From NCBI RefSeq assembly GCF_009674805.1, contig NZ_WKKI01000027.1, forward strand, positions 1-51,607: a stretch of 51,607 nt of DNA. Direction: 5' to 3'. Made by a program: the position numbers and the translations under genes. Below the pieces are notes generated by a model that was not told where the DNA came from, made no database searches, and worked only from the letters and a program-made list of their open reading frames with translations. Position 1 is the first letter of the stretch; the number at the start of each line of letters is the position of its first letter. Shown here in pieces: positions 1-8,121 of the stretch. The stretch is from Metabacillus lacus. Lineage in GTDB: Bacteria; Bacillota; Bacilli; Bacillales; Bacillaceae.

Positions 1-185
1 AGGGGCGATGAAGGACATAACTCAGTGAAAATGCTAGAGAAATGTCCTTCATAGGGGCGATGAAGGACATAACTCAGCGAAAATGCTAGAGAAATGTCCT
101 TCATAAGGGCGATGAAGGACATAACTCAGTGAAAATGCTAGAGAAATGTCCTTCATAAGGGCGATGAAGGACATAACTGAGTGGA
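1..185. repeat. 52-bp tandem repeat array, four units (cut by window start)
   Basis: Units begin with ATGAAGGACA at 8, 60, 112 and 164, an exact 52-bp period. Each unit opens with ATGAAGGAC and closes with GTCCTTCAT, so each can fold into a 9-bp stem hairpin. The fourth unit decays after about 15 bases. The interior is nearly invariant, which excludes CRISPR spacers. The same family recurs at 20779-21187. The array probably continues upstream of the window. Confidence 0.9.
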
Positions 186-222
186 GCAGCAAGCTCAAGG
201 CCCCTCCCCTTCATACCAAAGG

Positions 223-452
223 AAAAATAAGCGTAAGAATTCCGGTTACATCCAAATTAGAGCGTTTTATAGTGAAAATAAGGGAATGAATTCCGCTTAA
301 GCTGCTGAAAATACTTCATTTTAAGGTTTTTTAGGTGCTTAGACGGAAATACTCCGTTTATTTCAGACCATTTTCGGTGTTTTTTCTGAATAGGCGGAAT
401 TTCTCCGTTTATATGCGATGTATATAGTGGCTTTCACAAGGCGCCTTTCCCC
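223..452. repeat. Dispersed ~230-bp intergenic repeat, copy 1
   Basis: This segment is strongly similar to 28157-28382 in the same orientation. Shared blocks include the start AAAAATAAGCG, the core GGGAATGAATTCCGCTTAAG, two CTCCGTTTAT motifs and the end GGCGCCT. It carries short inverted repeats such as CGGAAATACTCCG. No open reading frame of note spans it. It is a non-coding interspersed element of unknown origin. Confidence 0.85.
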
Positions 453-518
453 CGATTTGGGGGTTTCCCCGAAAATAGTAGAACAAACCCACCCCCATTA
501 TTTTTTATAAAAAGTATA

Positions 519-540
519 AAAAAAAAGGCATTTCTGCCTT
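519..540 (-). terminator. Rho-independent terminator of the excalibur gene
   Basis: A 6-bp stem (AAGGCA / TGCCTT, 525-540) is followed on the minus strand by a run of T. It lies just downstream of the minus-strand stop at 550. Confidence 0.75.
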
Positions 541-549
541 CAGCAAGTA

Positions 550-822
550 TCACCTTTCACATGCAATCCCATCTTTATCACGGTCTTTGCCGCTGTTCGC
601 ATCATAAAGGGCTTTGGATACAAATGGCTTGTACTTTGTCTTGCCACCTTTGTTTTTTACAGAAGAAGAGCGGGCTACCCCTCCCTTATATACCTTGTTA
701 AGTTCAGTGCAATTACCGTACTTCACTACTTTTTCCGCTTTAGCAGCGGATACTTGATCAGCGGCCATGTGGAACCCAAGAGTTGTGCTGAGTGCCAAGA
801 TGAGTGCAAAAATCTTTTTCAT
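550..822 (-). CDS. Secreted excalibur calcium-binding domain protein
   Basis: A 90-aa protein with an N-terminal signal peptide (hydrophobic residues 4-20, likely cleavage after VSA near residue 26). The C-terminal excalibur domain runs from YGNCTELN to the end, with the family Cys pair and the calcium-loop signature DRDKDGIACE at the extreme C-terminus. The ATG at 822 was chosen because GGGAG lies just upstream; the longer frame to 900 has no such support. Excalibur domains are extracellular Ca2+-binding modules often found with secreted nucleases or surface proteins, but here the domain stands alone, so the biological role is unknown. It is a single-gene unit with its own terminator. Confidence 0.85.
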   Translation of the reverse strand: MKKIFALILALSTTLGFHMAADQVSAAKAEKVVKYGNCTELNKVYKGGVARSSSVKNKGGKTKYKPFVSKALYDANSGKDRDKDGIACER

Positions 823-905
823 TAGTATTCTCCCATCCAAAATTGAATTTTCTCTAATAGAATAATCTTTTTTGGAAGTTTTTACAATCATTTTCCGCAT
901 TAAAA

Positions 906-927
906 ACCCTCTTCACAGAAAGAGGGT
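906..927. repeat. Small hairpin, relative of the one at 1185-1207
   Basis: ACCCTCTT and AAGAGGGT form an 8-bp stem. A near-identical hairpin (ACCCCTCTT / AAGAGGGGT) lies at 1185-1207, and the pair brackets the interspersed element at 984-1102. It may be the remains of a duplicated terminator. Confidence 0.55.
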
Positions 928-983
928 CAGACCGCAGGACAACTTGGGAATTCCGATTTTGCCTGCCAATATAACTGCTGCTT

Positions 984-1102
984 GGAGCGGAGGGTGCTTG
1001 ACTCCTGGGGGATTAGCGGGACAAGTGAGACCCCACAGGAGCGTCAGCACCGAGGAGGCTCACCGCCGGCCCCCAGGAAAGCAAGCACCCGGAGCGGAGA
1101 TC
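984..1102. repeat. Palindromic interspersed Bacillus-type repeat
   Basis: The element begins GGAGCGGAGGGTGCTTG and ends CAAGCACCCGGAGCGGAGAT. Inner arms CCTGGGGG (1004-1011) and CCCCCAGG (1070-1077) extend the stem, with GAGGAGGCTCACCGCC in the middle. From general knowledge this closely resembles a GC-richer repeat found many times in Bacillus genomes. The open frame at 872-1255 running through it is an artefact of the repeat. Confidence 0.7.
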
Positions 1103-1129
1103 AGCCTTTTCCCCACCATTCCTAAACAA

Positions 1130-1171
1130 AAAATGACAAAAGGTAGCGAGAAGGGTTTCTCACTACCTTTT
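1130..1171 (-). terminator. Terminator of the yocH-like gene
   Basis: A long stem (AAAAGGTAG...CTACCTTTT, 1138-1171) with further GAGAA/TTCTC pairing is followed on the minus strand by a T-rich tract. A second perfect hairpin (1185-1207) lies between it and the gene's stop at 1239. Confidence 0.7.
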
Positions 1172-1238
1172 GCCGACAATCTGAACCCCTCTTCAGAGAA
1201 GAGGGGTATGTATATAAAACTGTTATTCTATAAGATAA

Positions 1239-2024
1239 CTAGTTTAATACTTTAATATTCACTGAACGTTTGCCCCATGCCATGGCTGCATCCTGTGAAG
1301 GAATGAATACATCAATTTTGTTTCCTTTGATTGCTCCGCCTGTATCTGAAGCAGTTGCATAACCGTACCCTTCAACATACACTTTGGAACCTAAAGGGAT
1401 AACTTTTGGGTCAACAGCAATTACTTTTTTATCAGGGTTCGCTCGTAAGTCGTCCCCCGTTGCTGTTGTTCCGGAACATCCATTACAATATGCTGTATAG
1501 GCCGTTGCAGTTACTGTAAATTCTTTTGCTACCTGCTCGGATTTTACGCTCGTTTCTGTTACAGCATTCGCTGATGCTTCATTAACTGCCGGATTTTGAT
1601 CTTTTACCTGAGCTTTTTTCTTCTGTTCTGCTTTTGGCTTAGCCTGCTCCTGAGGCTTTGCAGCAGCCTGGCTGCCTTTTACAGTAAGAGTCTGGCCGGG
1701 AATAATTAAGTCACTGCTTAGGTTATTTAATTTATATATAGAATCTACACTAACACCGTACTTTTCTGAAATGCTCCATAAGGTATCTCCAGACACGACA
1801 GTATGAACCTCTTCTGAAGAGATAGTTAAAGTTGAATTCGGCAGGATTAAATCAGACGTTAAACCATTCAGATCTTTAATCTCCTGTACCGAAGTTCCGT
1901 GCTGCTGTGAAATGCTCCACAAAGTATCACCTTTGTTGACCACGATTTGTTCTGCTTGTGCGGAAGCTACACCTGCTGTTGAAAGTGCCGCTACAGCCGC
2001 AATCGAAAATATTGTTTTTTTCAT
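1239..2024 (-). CDS. yocH: YocH-like cell wall protein: two LysM domains plus a 3D domain
   Basis: A 261-aa secreted protein. A signal peptide (residues 1-25, ending ASAQA) is followed by two LysM peptidoglycan-binding repeats (VVNKGDTLWSISQQHG and VVSGDTLWSISEKYG), an Ala/Lys-rich linker, and a C-terminal 3D domain with DPKVIPLGSKVYV and ASDTGGAIKGNKIDVF. The three Asp residues of the 3D domain are the lytic transglycosylase-type catalytic residues in MltA/Sps-like folds. Start: ATG at 2024 gives GGGAGG an 11-nt spacing, while the in-frame ATG at 2033 would leave only 2 nt. In B. subtilis YocH is a muropeptidase of the WalKR regulon, and a WalR-like box lies upstream here (2133-2149). Confidence 0.9.
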   Translation of the reverse strand: MKKTIFSIAAVAALSTAGVASAQAEQIVVNKGDTLWSISQQHGTSVQEIKDLNGLTSDLILPNSTLTISSEEVHTVVSGDTLWSISEKYGVSVDSIYKLNNLSSDLIIPGQTLTVKGSQAAAKPQEQAKPKAEQKKKAQVKDQNPAVNEASANAVTETSVKSEQVAKEFTVTATAYTAYCNGCSGTTATGDDLRANPDKKVIAVDPKVIPLGSKVYVEGYGYATASDTGGAIKGNKIDVFIPSQDAAMAWGKRSVNIKVLN

Positions 2025-2132
2025 ATTGTTCATAACCTCCCATAGCATTTGCTAACAGTGACTATCGTATCATGAATATTTCTGATACAAAGAACAAGAA
2101 GGTTATAAAAAAGCTACAATCATAACATAAAC

Positions 2133-2149
2133 ATCACAGCAGTATTACA
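2133..2149 (-). promoter_or_regulatory. WalR-like box upstream of yocH
   Basis: On the minus strand TGTAAT-N5-TGTGAT has the two directly repeated hexamers with 5-nt spacing of the WalR consensus (TGTWAH-N5-TGTWAH), with one mismatch in the second half. It sits about 110 bp upstream of the start codon. yocH is a known WalR target in B. subtilis. The rest of 2150-2470 holds no gene. Confidence 0.55.
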
Positions 2150-2476
2150 AAGAAACTGAAAATTCCGTTATATACTTGCTGATTTACCAGGGTTTATATC
2201 AGGGGTTTATCTGTTTTTTATTCTTATAAATTACCTCTACGCAAGAGTTTACAGCTCTTTCATTGTCTCTTCTTTTTTATTTGAATAGTGAAGATTTTCA
2301 TTTTTTCAGCTAATACATTTTATTCGACACAAACAAGATATCTGGGTCTATTTTCCATAAACTTTTGTACTATTCAGCAAGAACGCAAGGAAAAAAAGTA
2401 ATCTTTTTTATATTGACAGGGGAAAAAAACACACCAAAATGGCATTTACTTCCTATTCAGATATAACAAAAAATAA

Positions 2477-2505
2477 GAAAGCCGTCTGACAATCAGACGG
2501 CTTTC
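2477..2505 (-). terminator. Terminator of the subtilisin gene
   Basis: A perfect 13-bp stem (GAAAGCCGTCTGA / TCAGACGGCTTTC) with a 3-nt loop, followed by TTATTTTTT on the minus strand, just after the stop at 2527. Confidence 0.93.
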
Positions 2506-2526
2506 TACTATAATGTAAGAAATGAA

Positions 2527-3765
2527 TTATTGAACTCTGGCAAATCCGAAACCAGAAGCATAGTCATCTCCAGTCGCTGCTCCATATCCACCTTTAATGT
2601 CATACTTTTTGGCGCGGTTTTGTAAATCTGCTCTCACCTGAACGTTGCTCAAAGATCTGTTTGAAGACCAAATTTTTGCAGCCAGTCCTGAAACGTGAGG
2701 GGTAGCCATTGATGTTCCGCTCAACACTGTATAACCTCCGTTGCTTGCAGTAGACTCAATGCTTGCACCTGGAGACGAAATTTCAATATCACGTTCCTGA
2801 ATTACGTAGTCGCCTGCCGTATTAGGATTTCCACGAGATGAGAAGTTTGCCACTCGGTACGTTCCATTTTGCTGAACGTTCTCTAGAGCTGCTACAGCTA
2901 CTGCGTTTGGAAGAGCACCAGGATAGCCGATTGTGTTGGCATTATAACCGCTGTTTCCTGCAGCTGCGATAATAAGGGCACCTTTGCTGTACGCATAGTC
3001 AACAGCATTTGCAATCAATGTATCTTTAGATCCTCCAAGTGACATGGAGATGATTACCTTGGAACCTGTTCTTGTTCCTTCGTCAGCAGCATGGCGGACC
3101 GCAGCTGCAATATCATCAGAATAGCCTGATCCACTGTCAGTAAGTACTTTGTATGCCCAAAGCTTTGCTTGCGGAGCAACCCCATAAATACCAAGGCCAT
3201 CAGAGCCTCCATTGGCAAGAGCTGAACCAGCAACATGAGTTCCGTGGCCGTTTTTGTCAGTACATGAATTGTTTACATAAGTAGATGTGGTGGTAAAGTC
3301 CTTACATTGTTCTGAATTTCCAGCAAGGTCAATATGGCTTGTATTTACGCCTGTATCCAGAACTGCTATTTTAATGCCGTCTCCGCCAGAAGTAGAAGTA
3401 AGAGAGCTATTATTATAAATTGCTTTAATGCCCCATGGCACTCTTGCAGCAGGTACCGCAGCAGCCTTTACCGTCTGCCTTGCCGCAACTTGAATTTCAG
3501 GAACGACCTCTACTTCAATATTTTTATTTTTTTGGAGAGCTTGAAACTGTTTTTCATTCACGTCTGTTGTAAAACCATCATTCCCAAAATCCCTGTGCAG
3601 CCCGTGAGAGCCTTTCAGTTTTGATTTTTCTGTACTAGATCCCTTGATTACAACGCGGAATTTCTCACTGCTTTCCGGCGCTTTAGCAAATGCATCATTT
3701 GCAAACAAAGATAAACTTAAGGACAAGCTCAACAGCCCTGCGCCCATAATCTTTCTCATTTTCAT
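2527..3765 (-). CDS. Secreted subtilisin-like serine protease (S8)
   Basis: A 412-aa preproprotein: signal peptide (residues 1-27, ...NDAFA), an inhibitor-I9-type propeptide to about residue 105, then the peptidase S8 domain. The catalytic triad is visible: Asp137 (VLDTGVN), His174 (NGHGTHVAG), Ser352 (SGTSMATPH), with oxyanion Asn271 (AAAGNSG). Cys154 and Cys168 (EQCKDF, NNSCTDK) lie just before the catalytic His and may form a disulfide. Start chosen at 3765 because GAGGAG lies 7 nt upstream; the 13-residue longer frame has no ribosome site. It acts outside the cell in protein degradation. It is monocistronic with its own terminator. Confidence 0.95.
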   Translation of the reverse strand: MKMRKIMGAGLLSLSLSLSLFANDAFAKAPESSEKFRVVIKGSSTEKSKLKGSHGLHRDFGNDGFTTDVNEKQFQALQKNKNIEVEVVPEIQVAARQTVKAAAVPAARVPWGIKAIYNNSSLTSTSGGDGIKIAVLDTGVNTSHIDLAGNSEQCKDFTTTSTYVNNSCTDKNGHGTHVAGSALANGGSDGLGIYGVAPQAKLWAYKVLTDSGSGYSDDIAAAVRHAADEGTRTGSKVIISMSLGGSKDTLIANAVDYAYSKGALIIAAAGNSGYNANTIGYPGALPNAVAVAALENVQQNGTYRVANFSSRGNPNTAGDYVIQERDIEISSPGASIESTASNGGYTVLSGTSMATPHVSGLAAKIWSSNRSLSNVQVRADLQNRAKKYDIKGGYGAATGDDYASGFGFARVQ

Positions 3766-3811
3766 CTTCTTTCTCCTCTCAATTCTTAATTTACTGTGTT
3801 GCAAGCTTAGT

Positions 3812-3831
3812 ATATTCTTAATAAAGAATAT
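3812..3831. promoter_or_regulatory. Inverted repeat in the subtilisin upstream region
   Basis: A perfect 8-bp inverted repeat (ATATTCTT-AATA-AAGAATAT) about 50 bp upstream of the subtilisin start. A TATAAT lies farther upstream on the minus strand, without a clear -35. The repeat is an operator candidate for a transition-state regulator; no specific regulator can be assigned. Confidence 0.35.
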
Positions 3832-3945
3832 TCACAATAATGTAAATTTACTAAATATTAAGTCTATTATAGTTCGGCCTTTTGATATGTTCTTTTGATA
3901 AAACCATTGCTTAAGAATCAGACATTTTGCAGTAGAAAATATGAA

Positions 3946-3985
3946 AGAGAGCAGTCCCTTTGATAAAAAAAAGGGACTACTCTCT
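3946..3985 (-). terminator. Probable terminator of threonine aldolase gene
   Basis: A 15-bp stem (AGAGAGCAGTCCCTT against AAGGGACTACTCTCT, one G-U type mismatch) lies about 155 bp downstream of the minus-strand stop at 4141. The following tract is TTTCATATTTT rather than a clean T-run. The rest of 3990-4140 shows nothing. Confidence 0.5.
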
Positions 3986-4140
3986 CATTTTCAGGAAGGT
4001 AATTTCCAGTATTTTAATGTTTTGCAGTTACATATACGCACATAAGTTCTCTATCAAACTGTATCTATCAGCTTATACAGTTTCGGCTTGCACTCAATGC
4101 TGTCCGGCAATCAGAACGCTGTACGTAAACTACTTTCTTC

Positions 4141-5163
4141 CTATTTAACAGCAGCTTGTATTTTCCTCAGCGCTCTTTCTATATCATTAGAAGCAACATC
4201 GTAATGTGTTGTAAATCGGACTGCATTCCTGCCAAACCCAACAGCAAGCACTCCCTCTGTTTTAAGTTTGTCCACAAATTCCGCCGGAGTCAGGCTTGTT
4301 TCGCTGACATCCACTACAACAATATTCGTGTCTATTTCATTCACTACCCGAAGACCCTTCATTTCCCTTATTCCCTCAGCCAGCTGCTTTGCATGAATAT
4401 GGTCTTCAGCAAGCCTGTTCCGCATTCTTGTTAATGCTACCAATCCTGGCGCTGCAATGATACCTGCCTGCCTTAATCCTCCTCCGAGCCTCTTGCGCCA
4501 TTTTCTTGCTGCAGAGATCGTTTCACTGTTTCCAGCGAGAATTGACCCGGCAGGCGCTCCCAATCCTTTGGATAAGCAAATCTGCACAGTGTCGGTGTAT
4601 TGGGTAAAGTGTGTGATGGGCAGCCCGCTTCCTTCCGCTGCGTTAAACAGCCTTGCGCCATCAGTATGGACAGGAACATGATGACTTTTGGCAATTTCAT
4701 AGATTTGTTTCATATTTTCCAAAGGAATAACGGCCCCTCCTGCACGGTTATGTGTGTTTTCAATACAGATAAGACCTGTTTCAGGATAATGCTGATCCTC
4801 GGGCCGGATAGAATGCAGTACATCTTCCGCACTCATCGCACCCCTGTTTCCAGGCAGTGTCCTCGTCTGTACCCCGGCAAGGGCAGAAACAGCCCCTGAT
4901 TCATAGTAAAAAATATGAGACTCTGATTCTAAGATAATTTCATTTCCGGGCCGGCAGTGCGTTAAGACTGCTATCTGGTTTCCCTGTGTGCCGCTTGTCA
5001 CAAATAAAGCTTCCTCTTTGCCGAGAATCTCAGCAGCAGTTGCTTCAAGCTCATTGACTGAAGGATCCTCACCGTAGACGTCATCCCCCACCTCAGCCTT
5101 GTATGCGGCCATCCTCATTTCTTCAGTCGGTTTTGTAACAGTGTCACTTCTCAAATCTATCAT
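4141..5163 (-). CDS. ltaE: Low-specificity L-threonine aldolase
   Basis: A 340-aa PLP-dependent aldolase that cleaves L-threonine/L-allo-threonine to glycine and acetaldehyde in the cytoplasm. It begins MIDLRSDTVTKPTEEM, the typical family N-terminus. PLP features: SGTQGN near residue 57, HTDGARL (His166, Asp168), and the Schiff-base lysine Lys199 in ICLSKGLGAP. The ATG at 5163 was chosen over the longer frame because it starts the family core, and GGAG lies 10 nt upstream. It is divergent from the dinB-like gene at 5255, with 91 bp between them. A TATAAT -10 candidate for this gene lies on the minus strand in that gap, without a convincing -35. Confidence 0.93.
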   Translation of the reverse strand: MIDLRSDTVTKPTEEMRMAAYKAEVGDDVYGEDPSVNELEATAAEILGKEEALFVTSGTQGNQIAVLTHCRPGNEIILESESHIFYYESGAVSALAGVQTRTLPGNRGAMSAEDVLHSIRPEDQHYPETGLICIENTHNRAGGAVIPLENMKQIYEIAKSHHVPVHTDGARLFNAAEGSGLPITHFTQYTDTVQICLSKGLGAPAGSILAGNSETISAARKWRKRLGGGLRQAGIIAAPGLVALTRMRNRLAEDHIHAKQLAEGIREMKGLRVVNEIDTNIVVVDVSETSLTPAEFVDKLKTEGVLAVGFGRNAVRFTTHYDVASNDIERALRKIQAAVK

Positions 5164-5254
5164 AATGCAGGCACTCCTTTTTGCTTTATTATACCGTATC
5201 TTTTTAAAAGAGCTTATAATGAGATGTATACATATAAAAAGGAGGAAGATACAA

Positions 5255-5719
5255 ATGAACCGTGCAGAAAAAATTGTCAATCAATTCCTGGCACACCGTC
5301 TTGTTACAAATGAATTAATTCAAAAAATTGAAGAGGGACATTACCAGTATCAGCCTGCTCCAACCTCTATGACTGCCCAAAAACTTGTTACGCATATGAT
5401 GACTTCTTTTTATAAATTCGCTCAAGTGGCTAAAATTGGGAACTTGGAGCCGTTTCAATCACCTGCAGAGGAGACTGAATCCAATCTTCAGGAATTGGCA
5501 GAGTCCTATACCGAAAAAACCGTAAATGTCTTAAGGTCCATTACAGATCAAGAGCTTGACCAAATCATTGATGTGTCTGCTGTATTTGGCGAAAAGCTTC
5601 CTGCTGGACAGCTCATTAAAATGGCGCTGGAGCACGAAATTCACCATAAAGGCAACTTATTTGTATATGTGAGGGAAATGGGTCATACCGAGCTTCCGTT
5701 TTATGTAAGAAAGCAGTAA
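5255..5719 (+). CDS. DinB-superfamily protein
   Basis: A 154-aa four-helix-bundle protein of the DinB/YfiT type. Putative metal-binding His residues are in VTHMM and in the C-terminal EHEIHHKG motif. Start chosen at 5255 because GGAGG lies 9 nt upstream; the longer frame from 5099 overlaps the divergent aldolase gene. Members are often DNA-damage inducible or act as bacillithiol/mycothiol-dependent transferases, but the substrate cannot be read from sequence. Monocistronic, ending in a strong terminator. Confidence 0.85.
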   Translation: MNRAEKIVNQFLAHRLVTNELIQKIEEGHYQYQPAPTSMTAQKLVTHMMTSFYKFAQVAKIGNLEPFQSPAEETESNLQELAESYTEKTVNVLRSITDQELDQIIDVSAVFGEKLPAGQLIKMALEHEIHHKGNLFVYVREMGHTELPFYVRKQ

Positions 5720-5723
5720 CCCC

Positions 5724-5756
5724 AAAACCCCCGCTTCTTATAAAAGCGGGGGTTTT
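5724..5756. terminator. Bidirectional terminator between dinB-like gene and hom
   Basis: A 13-bp perfect stem (AAAACCCCCGCTT / AAGCGGGGGTTTT) with a short loop. It can stop both the plus-strand DinB transcript and the minus-strand sulfur operon that ends at 5788. Confidence 0.92.
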
Positions 5757-5787
5757 CATATCCATAGTAAAATTTTAACAAGAACGT

Positions 5788-7002
5788 CTAAGATATTTTC
5801 ACCGATTTCTGAAGTCCCTGAATTTGAGGAAGGTCAATTCCCCCTAATACCTCAAGTGCATGATCCCTTAATTCCAGAGATTCTTCATCCAGATTTTTTG
5901 CAATAAGACATTTGCTACCAAGCTTTCCGAGTATTTTCTTTTTATCCTTCAGCTGCTTTTCAAGCCGGATCGGCAATATCCACAGACTTTGTTCAATTTC
6001 TTCTGCTTCGAGATGAACGTCTTCCCTCCAGACTGGCTGGGAATGCTGATTTTCAAGCTGAACAAGATCCTCAATCACTGCGCTTGCTGTCGGGTACATC
6101 CCTGCTCCCAGACCTTGAAGAGTAATGCGGCCGGCAATAGTTGTTTCTACCGCAATCGCATTTTGTTCGTATTCCACCTGATAAAGAGGATGCTCGGGAG
6201 AAACCAGAACAGGCCTGACTGCACAGCTGATTTTCCCAGGTGCTTTTACAATTTCGGCCACATGTTTAAAGCGGAGATTCAGCGAAGAAAAATAATTGAT
6301 TTGTTCAATCGTTATGTCTGTGATTCCTTTTAGGAGAGTATGCTCTTCTTCAGGCTTTTTGCCGTATGCCAGGTCGCTCAGCACAAGCGCCTTAAAATAG
6401 GCATCTCTTCCTTCTATATCATTGCCGGGATCACTTTCTGCATAGCCTTTCTCCTGGGCTTCCTTCAATGCCTCTTGAAAAGAAAGCCCCTTTTCTCTCA
6501 TGCTCGACAATATAAAATTAGATGTTCCGTTCAATATTCCCTGTATTCTTTTTACCTTATTCACCTGCAGGAGCTTACTAAGCGTCTGAATTATGGGTAT
6601 ACCGGCCCCGACTGTTGCCTCGTATCCAATAGAGACACCTTTTTCGTCAGCTAGAGATTTTAATTCTCTTCCATGGTGGGCAAACAGCTCTTTATTAGCA
6701 GTGATGATATGAGTCCCATTTTGAATGGCTCGCTTTAAATAAGAAAACCCCGGCTCTCTGCCAACAATGGCATCGATGACCACATGAATGTTTCCAAGCG
6801 AGAACAGTTCCTCACAGTTGTCTGTCAGCAAGACACTGCTATCTTCAATATGATGTTTGTTTATATTTTTCACCAAAACCCCTGCAAGTTCCACCCTTTT
6901 TCCAAGAAGGGTTTGAAGCCGTTCCTGTTGAAGCTGAATGGTTTGATGCACACCTTTTCCTACCGTTCCATAACCTAATAAAGCAATTCTAATAACATCC
7001 AT
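5788..7002 (-). CDS. hom: Homoserine dehydrogenase, last gene of the S-box operon
   Basis: A 404-aa NAD(P)-dependent enzyme converting aspartate semialdehyde to homoserine. N-terminal Rossmann motif LLGYGTVGKGV, catalytic domain with GTSNFILSSM and DPGNDIEGRDA. The C-terminal region after about residue 330 is short and shows only a degenerate ACT-like stretch; B. subtilis Hom is about 433 aa with a full ACT domain. This copy may therefore be less sensitive to threonine feedback (inference). The ATG follows the metX stop directly with no gap, and its AAGGAGG lies inside the metX 3' end, so the two are translationally coupled. Control would come from the SAM riboswitches far upstream, making it a methionine-dedicated Hom. 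Confidence 0.93.
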   Translation of the reverse strand: MDVIRIALLGYGTVGKGVHQTIQLQQERLQTLLGKRVELAGVLVKNINKHHIEDSSVLLTDNCEELFSLGNIHVVIDAIVGREPGFSYLKRAIQNGTHIITANKELFAHHGRELKSLADEKGVSIGYEATVGAGIPIIQTLSKLLQVNKVKRIQGILNGTSNFILSSMREKGLSFQEALKEAQEKGYAESDPGNDIEGRDAYFKALVLSDLAYGKKPEEEHTLLKGITDITIEQINYFSSLNLRFKHVAEIVKAPGKISCAVRPVLVSPEHPLYQVEYEQNAIAVETTIAGRITLQGLGAGMYPTASAVIEDLVQLENQHSQPVWREDVHLEAEEIEQSLWILPIRLEKQLKDKKKILGKLGSKCLIAKNLDEESLELRDHALEVLGGIDLPQIQGLQKSVKIS

Positions 7003-8121
7003 TTATAACGCAACCTCCTTGCTTTTTGCTGATAGCGCTTCTTTTATAGGGAAACTCCATTTACTGTACTCCGCAAGGAAGCCATCGTGCCCAAATTTAG
7101 TGTCCACATGATTGTACAATGCAGATTGATGATAACTGTATAGCAAATCAGAAGCTTCTCTCAATCTTTCCCCTGGATACAAGAGATCACCGGAAAAGCT
7201 GATGAATAACGTCTTTGCTTTTACCTTCCGGAGTGCTTCTTTCCAGCCTCCTCTTCCCCTGCCGATGTCATGGCTGTTCATGGCGTGAAGAAGCCGAAGA
7301 TAACTGTTTGGGTCAAATCTGCGGGCAAGCTTTTCCCCCTGATATAGCAGATAAGATTCAACCTGATATTGAGCGCTGCTACTACCTTCTTGGGGAGTTT
7401 TTATCTCCCGCTGAAAACGGCCATTATACATAGCATCAGATCTATAGGTTACCATGCCGACCATTCTGGCTATTTCTAATCCTTTTAACTGCGTTCCCTC
7501 CGGATACTGTCCCTCCTGAAATTGAGGATCACATACGATGGATTGAATTGCGATTGAATTAAAAGCAATTCCATAGTCGCTCAGTTCCGGTGCTGCTGCC
7601 AAAATCACAATCGTATCTGCAAAATCCGGATAGGATATACTCCACTCAAAAGCCTGCATGCCTCCCAGAGATCCGCCAATCACCGCTTTTACTGAAGATA
7701 TTCCCATCTGCGTCAATGCTTTGTACTGAGTGTGCACCATGTCTCTGACCGAAACTAACGGAAAGTCCGAACCATACCGCCTACCCTGCTTGCTGCCGGC
7801 TGGCCCGGTGGAGCCTGAACATCCTCCTAAAACGTTAAAGGTAATAACGTCGTATTCATTTGTGTCAATGATTCCTCCAGCTCCGATCAGTCCGCTCCAC
7901 CAGCCAGGGTTTTCTTCAGTTCCGACAGCATATTGATTTCCTGTTAGTGCATGGCATACCACTATGACAGGCTTCCCTCTTCTGCCGGCACGTTCATAAG
8001 CAAGCTCAACAGAGTCAAGTTTCTCCCCTGACTCCAGCTGATAGCTTCCTATTTTTATTGTGCCAGTTTCATACTGAGGTGTTTTTTTGCTTTCATCCTG
8101 CTGCAGATTTTCGAAGTTCAT
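7003..8121 (-). CDS. metX: Homoserine O-acetyltransferase
   Basis: A 372-aa alpha/beta-hydrolase-fold acyltransferase that transfers acetyl from acetyl-CoA to homoserine. Nucleophile elbow VIGGSLGGMQAFEW, catalytic Asp in SFSGDLLYP and His in KFGHDGFLAEYSKW near the C-terminus; HALTGNQ near residue 57 is typical. The substrate (acetyl versus succinyl) was not tested; the assignment rests on overall family resemblance and the partner MetY. The first 29 bp overlap the end of the acetyl-CoA synthetase-like gene, and hom follows with zero spacing. Confidence 0.92.
   Translation of the reverse strand: MNFENLQQDESKKTPQYETGTIKIGSYQLESGEKLDSVELAYERAGRRGKPVIVVCHALTGNQYAVGTEENPGWWSGLIGAGGIIDTNEYDVITFNVLGGCSGSTGPAGSKQGRRYGSDFPLVSVRDMVHTQYKALTQMGISSVKAVIGGSLGGMQAFEWSISYPDFADTIVILAAAPELSDYGIAFNSIAIQSIVCDPQFQEGQYPEGTQLKGLEIARMVGMVTYRSDAMYNGRFQREIKTPQEGSSSAQYQVESYLLYQGEKLARRFDPNSYLRLLHAMNSHDIGRGRGGWKEALRKVKAKTLFISFSGDLLYPGERLREASDLLYSYHQSALYNHVDTKFGHDGFLAEYSKWSFPIKEALSAKSKEVAL

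Noticed and set aside
872-1255. 127-aa plus-strand frame
   Set aside because: It runs through the palindromic repeat and two hairpins and has no ribosome site.
5163-5255. SigA promoters for ltaE and the dinB-like gene
   Set aside because: TATAAT is seen on each strand but no acceptable -35 at 16-18 bp, so neither was listed as a feature.
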